From Flammula alnicola (lineage: Eukaryota; Basidiomycota; Agaricomycetes; Agaricales; Strophariaceae), in NCBI GenBank assembly GCA_015499995.1, contig JADNRV010000010.1:62001-126000 (forward strand): a stretch of 64,000 nucleotides of DNA, read 5' to 3'. A program made the position numbers and the translations under genes. Of the stretch, positions 44,558 through 55,031 are shown piece by piece (the first letter of the stretch is position 1; each line of letters begins with the position of its first letter). The notes under the pieces are model-generated. The model did not search any database and had not been told where the DNA came from. It saw only the letters and a program-made list of their open reading frames with translations.

Positions 44558-46779
44558 ATGCTCTTCATTACTTGTATATTACTTGTATATAACATCGAAC
44601 ACAGCGCGAAGGGCAGCATATTTGCTCTTATCATTGGCATCGATAACTACAAGTCGAATACAATATTTACTAAGCTCAAGGGCGGACGTGAAGATGCCCG
44701 AGCTTTCCAGACGTACTTGATGGAAGATCTCCAGGTTCCAGGTGACCAAATAACACTTCTTCTCGAGGACAAAGCCACACGTTCCGCAATCATAGCCGGA
44801 TTCGAGAGTCTCGCAAACAACGACAGAATCAAGAAAGGGGATCCCATCTTTATTTTCTACGCCGGACATGGGGCCCAAGGACCGTCTCCCACAGCGTGGA
44901 AGTCTTATGGAATCCAAACAATTGAATTCCTGGTACCTTACGATTACGATGATCCAGATAGTGGAACAAAAATAGAGAGTATTCCTGACTACACGCTGGG
45001 GGCGTTACTCAACGGAATTGCAGAGAAGAAAGGCGACAATATTGTGAGCTCTCATAAATTTGGTGCAAACATTGCTGCTACTAATCCTCAGCATCATGTT
45101 TCGTAGACTGTTGTATTTGATTGCTGTCATTCCGCCGGCGCCCTTAGAGGAAGCAAACCAATAGTAGAAGCACCAGTCGTGCGCACTATTGGCAGCCTGA
45201 ATTACACCGTTTCTGATGACCTGGATAAAGACATATGGGACGCCGCAGGAATGAGGGCCGCTGCCATTCCTCCTCGATTTGGCCATGTCGGCGTCAAATC
45301 CTATGTTTTTCTGTCGGCCTGCTCTTCAGAAGAATTTGCCAAGGAAGTCGACAGGCGGGGTTGTTTTTCTTCTGCGCTTCTAAAGCTGCTTCGCGAGGTC
45401 GGGCCTCACAGTATAAAATATTCTGAGATCATTCCGCGCCTGGAGAAAATTAACGGGTAAGCTCCATAGCTTAAGGATCTTTGAGGTTATCCTGACCAAG
45501 TTTAACCAACCGTATAGCCAGAATCCGCAATGCGAAGGTTTTAATCGACATAGATTGATTTTCGACGGATATATGCCTCCCTATCAAGGGATTTTCTTTG
45601 CCGTTCGAAGAGACAGCGAGTCGAATACCCTCACCCTGATGGCCGGGTCTGCTCATGGCTTCATAAAAGGCGACGAATTCACCGTTTATGGGGGCAACTT
45701 GAAAGATAGCAAGGAGAAGCCGCTTGGGATTTTATGCATCACTAAATCGGGACTCGACACCTCTACCCTGGAGTTTTGTCATGGAACCTCAAAGACCTCA
45801 ATTTTCGCGCTTCCCGACTCCGTTCCCACCTTTGCTGTATATACGAGGTCGACATCCAACAAAACAGCGCTTCTGCTATACATCGAGCCTTCTGATAACT
45901 CGATGTCGCTTGTCAAGGGAATTATTTCCGAGAACCTACAAAGCATCCATTTCGTCTCGACCCCCACAAGCGCGCATATCGCCCTCTCCACGGACAAAAA
46001 GGGGAAACGGCTCCTGTTCGAGGTGGTAGACAAGAACGTGACCAGCGAGAAATTCAAATGTCGTAAGGAGGTCCCCACTGTTCTTCGCCAAAACGATTCA
46101 GAGGACCTGGCTCGAATTCTCAAAGGTCTTTCGCACTATTATTGGCATCTCTATCGCAACCCCGACACAGATTCTAAATTTGACTGCCAACGCGTCTCGG
46201 TAGCATTCTATAAGCTAAACAAAGCCGAAGCACGCCTCGTCCCCGAGGACGAACAGGATAATCTAAACATTAATAATGTGGTCCATGTAGACGTCGGGGA
46301 CGAAGAAGTTTTGTATGGACTCAAAGTGATCAACGAAAGCAGCCGGGATCTTTTCCCGGTCCTGTTTTATTTCGACAACACTGACTTTTCGATAAGTGAG
46401 CGTGATTTGGTTATGTACTAAAAGAAATTTCTGACCGTCGTCTCGCAAAGCACTCAACAGTGAACATGCGCTTGCAGGTGGTCACTCTAACCCAGAACCG
46501 CCGTTGAAGAGGCAAGGGACTATGACAATCGGTTATGGTGGCTCAGCGTTCTCGCCTTCCACCTTTATCCTAGACGATAACCAAGATGTGGACGTTGGTT
46601 TCTTCAGGTTGATCCTGTCCACAGAACCAATCGACCTTCAGAATATACCGCAGAGCTCTGTCTTCGACTTAGCCGAAGGACGCCACCAGAAGCTCATCCC
46701 ACAGTCTATCGAACTACCTGCAGAACCATCTTGGGCTGCCATCAACATAAAGATAATTCAGGGCAAGCGACGTTCTTGA
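44558..46779 (+). CDS. Metacaspase-like protein (peptidase C14), copy 2
   Basis: The well-supported exons are 44605-45043 (core start), 45107-45456, 45518-46395 and 46478-46779. From the ATG at 44558, read through to 45043, the protein is 671 residues. The catalytic His is in FYAGHGAQGP and Cys in VFDCCHSAGAL. The C-terminal domain matches copy 1 closely (SEDLARILKGLSHYYWHLYR, VVHVDVGDEEVLYGLK). It runs in the opposite direction to copy 1, about 7.5 kb away, so the pair is an inverted duplication with both active sites intact. As in copy 1 the N-terminus is unsettled: a GTGAGT donor at 44549 and CACAG acceptor ending at 44604 suggest that the hydrophobic leader is really an intron and an upstream exon is missing from my model. 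A TACTAAT branch site is present in intron 2. Confidence 0.78.
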
Positions 46780-47859
46780 CCATCAGACAGAGGTCATGCC
46801 ATGGGCCTGCTCTTCCAAAGTCTCAGCATTTTCGCCAATAGCTTATTTCAATCTTGCATTCTCCTTCCAGAAAGCAACCATACGACACTTTCTTGGATGA
46901 CGGAAGCATCTCACGTTCTGTCCTGTGTAACGTCGAGCCGCGGCGTTACCAGGTCTCAAATAATACACTGGGCAGAAGAACAACATGGTCGACGGCGACG
47001 GGAAAGCCCCGATGACATCTCCCCTTAAAGGCAAGCAGTCAAACTTGGAGTGCAGGGAAACAGCATTGAGATTGTGCGAGTTCGGATAGAGGGGATGCGG
47101 GAAATTATCCTATGAGATAAGAAATGATTATATCGAACAGACAGAAGATTAGTTCTCGCACATCTTACAACTCGAGTCTGGGTTCAATACATGTAACATC
47201 CAAATGCAGACACCAACTCGAATCGTCGAGGAGAGTCTTTAGCTCGATGATTGCGACGCCGAAGGCAGCCCCAAATATCTACTGTTCACTGGCAGACTTT
47301 GAAGAAATACAATTCGCATGAATGATGGAGCAAGGACGTACTCAAAACCAAGAATCCAACCCACTCAGTCACACTGAACAAGACAAGGTAGATGACGAGG
47401 AACCATGCTTGACAACTTGGAACAAAGGAAGGTTAGGGGCGTTCTGATAGACTGATACTATCGATAAAAAGCAGAAAAAATCCATGCAAACTACATTATC
47501 AGCGTCAAGTGAATGTCGACGACCAAAGCCCGGACCTTGGAGAGTTCTCGAGGAGGAAAGATAATGACTCAGGCGCGCCAGAGTCTCCTTGGATGATATC
47601 CGACTATTAGACGCCAAATAGACCAGATCACGGTGGAAGAAGTGACGATGAGTCTTACATGATAAGACGTAAACTGCGTGACACGTAGGAGCTGTCTGTC
47701 GAACACGGCGTCATAAAATGACGTTCAAAAATGGCTGGAAATTGAGAAAGAGGGTCGGTGTAAAATAATGCGCCGAAAGATATGACCTACCCACAAAGCT
47801 ACCAGTACGATTTCCCGCCAGGATGACAAACATGAGAGCCACCGAGAAAACGGGGTAAC
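46780..47859. other. Region between metacaspase copy 2 and NACHT fragment
   Basis: About 1.1 kb with only short, unrecognisable open frames. It could hold decayed parts of the NACHT gene. Confidence 0.4.
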
Positions 47860-48192
47860 CTTGACGGGACGATTGCCGTGTTGAGAGAGGGAGCCCAAGA
47901 GTCGGACTATTTCATCCTGGGTCGTCTCTCCTTGACATTCATCGAGTCCATCGATGACAATCACGGGAGGGCTTGTAGCGGAATCGAGCAGTTGAATGGG
48001 CTCGATAATGAGCTTCTCGAGCTGAAGCGTCATGTTTTTCTTGAGAATCGAGGGGTCGCCCTTGATTTTCTCTTCGATTGTCCGTCCAAAGGTAGCTGGC
48101 AGGGCGATAGCGAGCTGATATGCGACAGTGGAAAAGAGGGATTTGGGGTCGTTACGCATAGGTACCGTTCGCGAAAAGAAGAAACTTTGCAC
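47860..48192 (-). pseudogene. NACHT NTPase domain fragment
   Basis: About 111 codons match the middle of a fungal NACHT domain: FFFSRTVPMRNDPKSLFSTV, AYQLAIALPATFGRTIEEKI, DPSILKKNMTLQLEKLI and the Walker B-type motif PPVIVIDGLDECQG. The P-loop (Walker A) exon that should precede it is absent, and the sequence after a GTTACC donor (47859) does not continue the domain. NACHT proteins are STAND NTPases used in fungal non-self recognition. This piece cannot bind nucleotide as it stands, so it is a relic, although the reading frame itself is intact. Confidence 0.75.
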
Positions 48193-48965
48193 GGCCGCTG
48201 GCGTCTATGTATGGACATGCACTGCCTCTGATGGCATCTAATCTAGCTATCTAATCTATAGGCAGCTCAGGCCAGACTGCACTGCCACAACGTTTAATAA
48301 CCAGGTGAGGAATGCTTGATCGGTACATACATTGTCTTGTTATACATCAGTCAACCCTCATTGTGGGCTACATTGAATTGGCTGTCGATGATCTGGATAT
48401 TAAGAGTGTTTTGAAAGAAATCTGGCATTCTCAGTTCTTTTACTAGCACACCCCACATAATAAGCGCCCGTCGCTTATCTTTCATCATTACATAGAGCCT
48501 CCGCCAATCTGACCTCGACTCGCCTTGAAATAGTCAGAGTGTTGTCAGTCAGTCGAAAGAGTCTTAAACCGCCCACATGACAAAATAGCAGTAAACACAT
48601 GATCGAGAGTCTGACCCATAGCTCAGCGCTCAGCGCTCAGACTCAGAGTATTCAATGTCGCTCGAGATTTTATCGTCCCTTCTTGCCATTTGGACATCAC
48701 ACCGCGTCTTTCCACATGAGGCCTTGAGGCTCAATTTATTTTAATCGCGTACTGTTTCCCATTGCGACCTTTCGGGCGGCGGCCCGGGACCACTTTGTGA
48801 ACAGTGATTGGCAGTGATTGCCATATAACTGCGGGATCGGCCAAGTCAGCAATTCATATTTGGATTCACGATGTACTCGAAGATGTTTTTGGATGGAAAA
48901 TGTAAGGTTTGCTTTACCAGAAAGCATATATAACCAGAAAGCGACTACATTATGATAAAGAGCCT
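48193..48965. other. Intergenic, no gene seen
   Basis: About 770 bases. It holds the AGCGCT-rich element at 48622-48638 that resembles 44018-44034. No coding sequence is recognised. Confidence 0.4.
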
Positions 48966-50261
48966 TTATGCAGTTTCCTGTGGATGAGCAACGAGCTTCA
49001 ACCCCGAAATCTTATCTGCCTCCATTCTGGCGAGACCATCTGGGATACCAGCCAGACCATTCGGTAGAATTTCGATGTTATTTGGCTGAAACATGGTATC
49101 AGCATCGCGTCATCGGTCATCCGAACATTTGTTGTGGCGAAACTCACCTTGAGTAAGCCCTTCTCCAAAAACCCAGACACAGTGTCGTGGTAGAACGTCT
49201 CGAGAAGCTCGATATTTTGTGGAAGTCTCAGCCTACTAGCGACCCGAATAATAGTCTTATCCTGCACCGGTTTGGCAGTTGGGTGCGAATCGACGACCAA
49301 CTGGCCTCCAGGAGCGAGGATATCAAGACCAATTTTCTGGGTGCTGTCTGCAGAAATGGAGTCGTAGACAAATTTAATAGAAGTGCTGGTGATTTTCGAG
49401 ATCTCAGTCGCGAGTGCTGATGAAGACAGGTTGCGATCGAGGACAGCTGTCGCTCCGAGAGACTTGAGGTAGTCGGTATGCTTAAGCGAGGCCGTGGTTA
49501 TTATAGGAGAGAGGCCTGACAGTTTCGCAAGCTGGATAACTGCAGAAATTGAATGAGCGAGGCACGATTATAAGTTGAACATCGCGTCAATGCGCACATA
49601 CCATTTTGTCCTACGGAACTAGCGCCACCTAAAATCACGATCGGGGTTCCGGCATACTTTCCTTGGGTAGCAGGGGAAGTCGGAGGCGCGAACCCAAGGC
49701 CATGAGGATTCTGGTTATAGAGCCCCACATATGCTGCTGTAAGCGCGACCGGGAAAGTGGAGGCTTGATCGTAGGAAATGTTCGCAGGGATCTGTGTAAC
49801 ATCAGCAAACCTAGATTTTTCCCATAGCCTGTCATAGTGTTCCTTTTGCGGCCATAGTATCCCATAGTGCCATAGCAATGACAGGGCGCTACGTAGCACT
49901 TTAGCACGCTATGCCCCTTACTCAAATATCTATACAGTTGTTTCCAGTATCGTAAGATCGACTACAGAGCGTTATACTAAGAGGCTCTCGCCAGGTAAAC
50001 AAATTCACGCAACGCGCGTCCTATCACGTGAGATGTTGATGTCCGCAAATAGAAATTTGTGGACTTAAACGAAATTCACTCTTTCCTTCTCCCACCATCA
50101 TCATGCACCAGTCCACCGTCAAAGTCGCCCACCAACTTCCACAACATCCTAGAGTGCTATTCACCTCATCCTCTATTGTACTCTACCCCGTCTGTCGCCA
50201 CCCCCCTTACACCTTGGTTAACACCCAATAACGTCTCAGTGAAGATCAACATCGTTGCTTC

Positions 50262-50705
50262 TCCTGTCAAGCAAATACCACCTGTCAGTGCGCCATTGCA
50301 TAGCAAAGGTACGACCAAGGCTCGTACTCACCGCCTCGGCTCCTTCTGACCCCCCATTTAACCCCAGATTCCCTCCATGCAACCATATCTCTCAGTACGT
50401 GGTACCCGTTCGCCTCTCCTCCTCGCCCTCGAAGATCCTGCGCTGGGTGTTGTTATCGACCATAGGATAGGTTTCGAGGCATAGACGGACGAAGAAGGAT
50501 GAGAATTGGTGTGTAAGGTTCATAAACGGTCCTGGAGATGGCATCAAGAACGTCGAAGCCTGACAATGTGGAGAGCTGAGGTTCGGCCTGCATCCCCCAG
50601 CTCATTCGTATGCCTGGCCAGCGACCCGCAAATCGGCACCGCCCACCTTCAATCGACCGGAGAGCTGAATTAGCCACCACACGCCCGGTGCATGTCAGCC
50701 AATGT
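50262..50705. repeat. Internal direct repeat of the transposon, copy 1
   Basis: From CTCCTGTCAAGCAAA to GCATGTCAGCCAATGTACG. It matches 50942-51387 along its whole length with scattered changes and a few small gaps. Identical marker words include CATAGCAAAGGTACGACCA and CCATAGGATAGGTTTCGAGG. Confidence 0.85.
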
Positions 50706-50941
50706 ACGCTCCCGAGCCCTCTCCGCTATCATCATCATCGGACTAGCCGCTCCAAGTCCGTCTTGCCCATGCTCGCCCGTAGTGTCAAGTTTATAGCCCA
50801 CTTGTAAGCGCCTCATTTCATTCTTCTCCGCCCGCTTTTCGCTGATGATATCATATCTAGAGCATCACATTACGGTCAGCAACTGTTCTCATGCACGTAA
50901 GTAAGGCTTGCTGCTCACCTTAGCAGAGACTGATGATCCAT

Positions 50942-51387
50942 CCTGTCAAGCAAACGACCCATCGGCGTGCCATGGCATAGCAAAGGTACGACCAGGACTC
51001 GTACTCACCGCCCTGGTTCCTGCTGACCCCCCGTTTAAACCCAGATTCCCGCCATGCCAGCGTATCTCTCGGTACGTGGTATACGTTCTCCTCTCCTCCT
51101 CGACCTTGAAGATCTTGCCGCGGGTGTTGTCGTCGACCATAGGATAGGTTTCGAGGCATAGACGGATGACGAAGGACGAGAATTGGCGCGCATAAGGTTC
51201 ATAAACGTTCTCGGAGATGGCGCCAAGAACATCGAAGCCTGACGATGTGGGCCTGCATCCCATCACACCCACTGGCACCAGCACATTCGTATGCCTAGCC
51301 AGTGACACGCAAATCCGTACCGCCCACCGTCGATCAACCGGAGAGCGGAATTCGCCACCACACGCCCAGCGCATGTCGGCCAACGTA
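50942..51387. repeat. Internal direct repeat of the transposon, copy 2
   Basis: Second copy of 50262-50705. The two copies differ enough to show that the duplication is not recent. Confidence 0.85.
50946..51300 (-). pseudogene. Captured CID-domain fragment (Pcf11-like)
   Basis: The minus strand reads GFDVLGAISENVYEPYARQF, then SSFVIRLCLETYPMVDDNTR and GKIFK. This is the pattern of a CTD-interacting domain (xVLDxISKNVxEPYxxxF...ETYxxVDxxTRxKM), best known from the cleavage factor Pcf11. The other repeat copy (50453-50680) keeps DVLDAISRTVYEPY and loses the rest to a frameshift. Neither copy has a start, complete domain or full gene context, so both are cargo fragments. The family call rests on motif recognition alone. 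Confidence 0.5.
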
Positions 51388-52638
51388 TGTTGTCACCTCT
51401 CTCCTCACCTCCTCGCATGCTGACGACCCACACTCTCGCCAGTCTCCGCTACCCTCTCGCCGCCTTTGAACACCCTGATCTTGTTTTGAGCAGAGAGCAG
51501 GCCCATTGCCTAGCCCTTCTCTCTGCTCGTTCACACTTATGCTCAACACCTGACCTACCACCACCACCCATGCACACCCCACTGCTGGCACCGCTGACGA
51601 CGCCAAACTCCCCTCCACCTTTCACTACATGCATACAGGGGTATGACAATAGCGCAAACTACCAGGTACGTGGCCAGACGCCCCTTGTTTTACGCCGCTG
51701 ACTGTGCACCTGTAGGCCGTGTGGGGATGCGAGGCATCTCTCCAAATACCGCCCATCGACCGCTACCCCTTTCGTGCCCCGGGAAGGATTTAGCCTCGCC
51801 ACGTCACCAGGTCCACCACTACCATCACCCCTCTCTCTTGCAAGGCCCCACAGAATCATGTCCATATGCTGTTGCCTTCAGCCTCGTATTTACATATGTA
51901 TTAGTAGTTCAAATATATTATTGCGTTGTTAGCTATCCAAACAAGTGCGAATCTGATACCCCAGTGTGCCATAATTGAGTACAAAAAGGCCTGCAGAGGA
52001 AGCCCAGAATAGCACTGTAAAGGGTTGACCTCACGCTGCATAGCGATCTATAGCGCGCCATAGTGCCCTGCCCTATCTATATATAAACGTGAGAACGCTA
52101 TGTAACACTACGCATTCGGTACCCTACACTATGACGCTATGGCACTATGTAGCGCTCGGCAGCACTCTCCCGCGTCCCCCAGGTTTGCTGATGAAGTGAC
52201 CCTATAAGTCGGCAAGTTTAGCGACAACAAGTTTGTATTAGTACCTTTGCCACAGTGGAAGCCAGAGCAAGTGCGTATTGCTGGAAGCTATCCGTCTCGT
52301 TGTTGATTTGTCCCCGAACAAAGCTATTCACAATTTCACGTTAATGAGTCGAATAGGAGGCATGAACTTGAAAAACTTACACTCGATCTGCCTTCTTGAA
52401 GTCCGTAACTCCTTCGCCAAGCTCTTCCACATCTCCGGCCAGGTCTCCCCCGAGGACGGCCGGGAAGTTCTCCACGAAAATGCCATATTTCTGAATTTTC
52501 CAGTCGACGGGGTTCAATGACGTTGCAATAACCTTAATCAAGGATCTCTCCTGGACCCGGTTTGGGAACAGCTATTTCACCGAGGACAAAATTTCCAAAT
52601 TTCTTCTCGAGGAGAAGGGCTTTATGAGTGGAAGGCAT

Positions 52639-55031
52639 TGCGCTACTGGTAGGGCTGATAATTGAGAAGATGAGGACGTGTGTGTGTGTGTGAGTGCCGA
52701 GCAGATTGGCATTCGCCTGCACACTATTTATACTGATTTCATGAAAAGGATGTCTGCCATAAGAACGAACGATATCATGTAACTTACAAGGTGAAGAAAA
52801 GCCCGGGGCGCCAAATGAGAGCGAGCCATTAGTTAACTTGTAAGGCCTTATTCAGGATCTCGGTTGGTCGGTAAAGAATTCGGTTGGCCTGCCAGAATGC
52901 TGACGAAGTCCAACTTACGATCATCTACGTTAGCGCTCTTGATCATGACCTCGGCACTAGCACTGACTCATATGTAAGTAATCCATTTGTTCCTTTTGGC
53001 ACACTTTACACTGGCACGCTAAATTTAGAACAAGTCTTTCTTCGATTGAAGAGACAGACCATTAGGAGCGGAGATCTATAGCTAAGTAACAGGAACGGAA
53101 AGTTGGCAAAAAGTTCCTCGACATTTCTCACATTTCTAATTATCCCTCATGTACGAGGAAGCGTTGGAAAGGGCCACAATCTGGCGCACGCGCAACCGCG
53201 TCCGTGGTTCTAGTATCCACCCCATTTGCAGAAATATGCAGATTCATTGAATGCTCGCATATTTACTTGTCTAATCATTAATGATTAATGAACTTGGAAC
53301 CATGTTGGAACCATGGATAACCTCACCTCATTCGCCTGCCGTGAATGACCGGCTAGAGGTACGTAAAGTCAGCAAGCAAACTAAGGCGAACTCACTTTGA
53401 TGACCGATCCAGGGACCTTAATAACTCTCTCTCCTCCCCATGCCCCAACCGCGACACTCCATCAACCTCAAACTCAAACAGTATCCTGCCCGCATACAAA
53501 TATCCCCCCAAGTCTTCATCTTTACTCTCGCATACCTCCCATTAGTCCAAACCGAGCCGCACATGGACGTTTGAAGCGCACATCCGACGTTGCTCAGCTG
53601 CACGCGCAACTGTTCAGGATATATGGAGTGTGCGAGGGGGTGGTCATAATTGCCGGGACGGAGGGCAGCAGAGCGCGGTTCATCAAGGTGTTAGCTCCTC
53701 GATTGCGACGCCAGCAGCCACCCTCTCCCCAAATACCCACCCAATTCGGCGCTCCTCATTCACTGGGCCACTTCTTGGTTACTGCCAAACCTGCCCTGAC
53801 CTCCCTGCCACTGCACATCCTCCTCAGTCAAATCATCCACCAGACCGACAAACCCCAGCTGCCCACCTACAGCCCCCCAAGACCGGTACAACACAGCCTA
53901 CTATGAAAACACCAACCCGAAAAACAGCGCAAGCCCTTTTTCTGGCTCTCCATCTCGCTGCGGCTCGTTCGAGGCAGCTATGCACAGCGTGCACGTATTT
54001 CGGTCGACGTTACCACCCCATGTACCAAGTGATGATCCGCTTGGCGTAGTCGAGCGATCTCTTTCCTCTGGGTGTTCCCTCTACTACCAAGGCGCCGTCC
54101 GTTCCCAACCTCAACGGCGACCCACCCGCATACGAATACCCTGCACCATCACTGCACCCATCTTCACCCGCGAAACCTCCACCCCACCGCGAAATGCCCT
54201 CCTCGAAATCCCCTCCTCGACCGCTTCATCCTGCTCAAAGTCAGCCAAGACGTCTTCGCCGACGAGTCGGAGCTGCACATGGATCGCGAGGACGCGTTTC
54301 GGGACTTGTTTGACGTCGCGCAACCCCGAGCGGTTGGAGAATTTGGTTACGATATATAGCGTGAGGGAAGGGGTTGTTTGTGTGCCTGGATGGGGTGCTG
54401 GTTCAGGGGGTGATGGAGAAAGGCAGAGGCCAGCATCAGCATTCACGGCAACAGAAAGTAGTAGAAGAATGGAGGACGACGCACTGAATCCTGCATCGGG
54501 ATTTTCGCTCTTGATCCTCTCGCGCCAGTCCTGGCTGAAATAAGCCGAAAGCGCAGACTTGGGCATGTTGGATCTTTCTTGGCCTTGCGCGCAGCCTTTT
54601 CTGCCGCTTTGCGCTGTGCGACATATAGGCCTCCACCGCCAACCACTCCGCGCTAGTCGTAGCGATCTGATAATAAATCAGATGAGGGCGTGGAGGATAA
54701 TGGGAAGTAAGCCATTTGCGGCAAGTTGCTGCGCCAAAACTTCGAAACTAGGCAGTTTTAACGTGGCGGGCGAGATCTTGCATGGTGTGAAGGTGGAGAC
54801 GGATGGAAAGGTGAGTGCGGGTAGTGATACAGTCTCCGTTTAATTGCTCTTTCTCTGCTCTCTTTGGTCAAAACTAATGTCTTCTTCAGATATCCATCGA
54901 AGTTGAGGCCGAATACGAGGCCGACGCAGCGAAGGAGACAATATGGTCGTTGGGCTGGCAGCTGCGGCTTTTGAATTTCGTGATTGGTAATGTCTCGACT
55001 TGTGCGTATTTACATATCTACACTGCTGGTA
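52639..55031. other. Region with degraded coding-like pieces
   Basis: About 2.4 kb. A TG microsatellite lies at about 52678-52692 in the oxidoreductase 5' flank. Between 53470 and 54980 several GC-rich plus-strand pieces read like protein (VFIFTLAYLPLVQTEPHMDV near 53514; FILLKVSQDVFADESELHMD near 54226; KISIEVEAEYEADAAKETIW near 54890). Frames change between them and no complete gene can be built. I do not recognise the protein. Confidence 0.4.

Larger units (their letters stand above)
49800..52193. mobile_element. Non-autonomous DNA transposon with captured host sequence
   Basis: The termini CATCAGCAAACCT (49800-49812) and AGGTTTGCTGATG (52181-52193) are perfect inverted repeats of 13 bp. 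Both subterminal regions are packed with CATAGTG/CCATAGC/GCTATG motifs (49825-49915 and 52030-52160). The interior lacks a transposase but contains a 440 bp direct repeat, each copy holding a piece of host-like coding sequence. The target duplication is unclear. The element sits cleanly inside an intron of the oxidoreductase gene. Confidence 0.7.
48966..52638 (-). pseudogene. Quinone-oxidoreductase/enoyl-reductase-like MDR protein, broken by frameshift and carrying a transposon in an intron
   Basis: Exons 52638-52381, 52323-52245, 49791-49602, 49539-49148 and 49085-48966 encode a zinc-free MDR dehydrogenase of the fungal ToxD/enoyl-reductase type. It begins MPSTHKALLLEKKFGNFVLG, has IATSLNPVDWKIQKYG and GGDLAGDVEELG, the Rossmann NADP site (VILGGASSVGQN), and ends in ISGLKLVAHPQETA. 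Exon 1 carries one extra base near 52538: the frame runs PGPGEIL then DAY-type change to a stop (GAT TAA), whereas IKVIATSLN continues in the next frame. Unless this is a sequencing error, the gene is dead. The 2.45 kb intron between 52245 and 49791 is almost wholly a transposon (49800-52193). Other introns are 47-62 nt. Confidence 0.72.

Noticed and set aside
44018..48638. AGCGCT-rich words at 44018-44034 and 48622-48638 as terminal repeats of a 4.6 kb unit carrying the metacaspase and NACHT relic
   Set aside because: AGCGCT is itself palindromic, so the match can be read as direct or inverted, and it extends only a few bases beyond (ACTCAGAG in direct orientation). No target duplication is visible.
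53397..54543. A complete gene in the GC-rich plus-strand frames
   Set aside because: Protein-like pieces change frame several times and no start, splice set or known domain could be joined.
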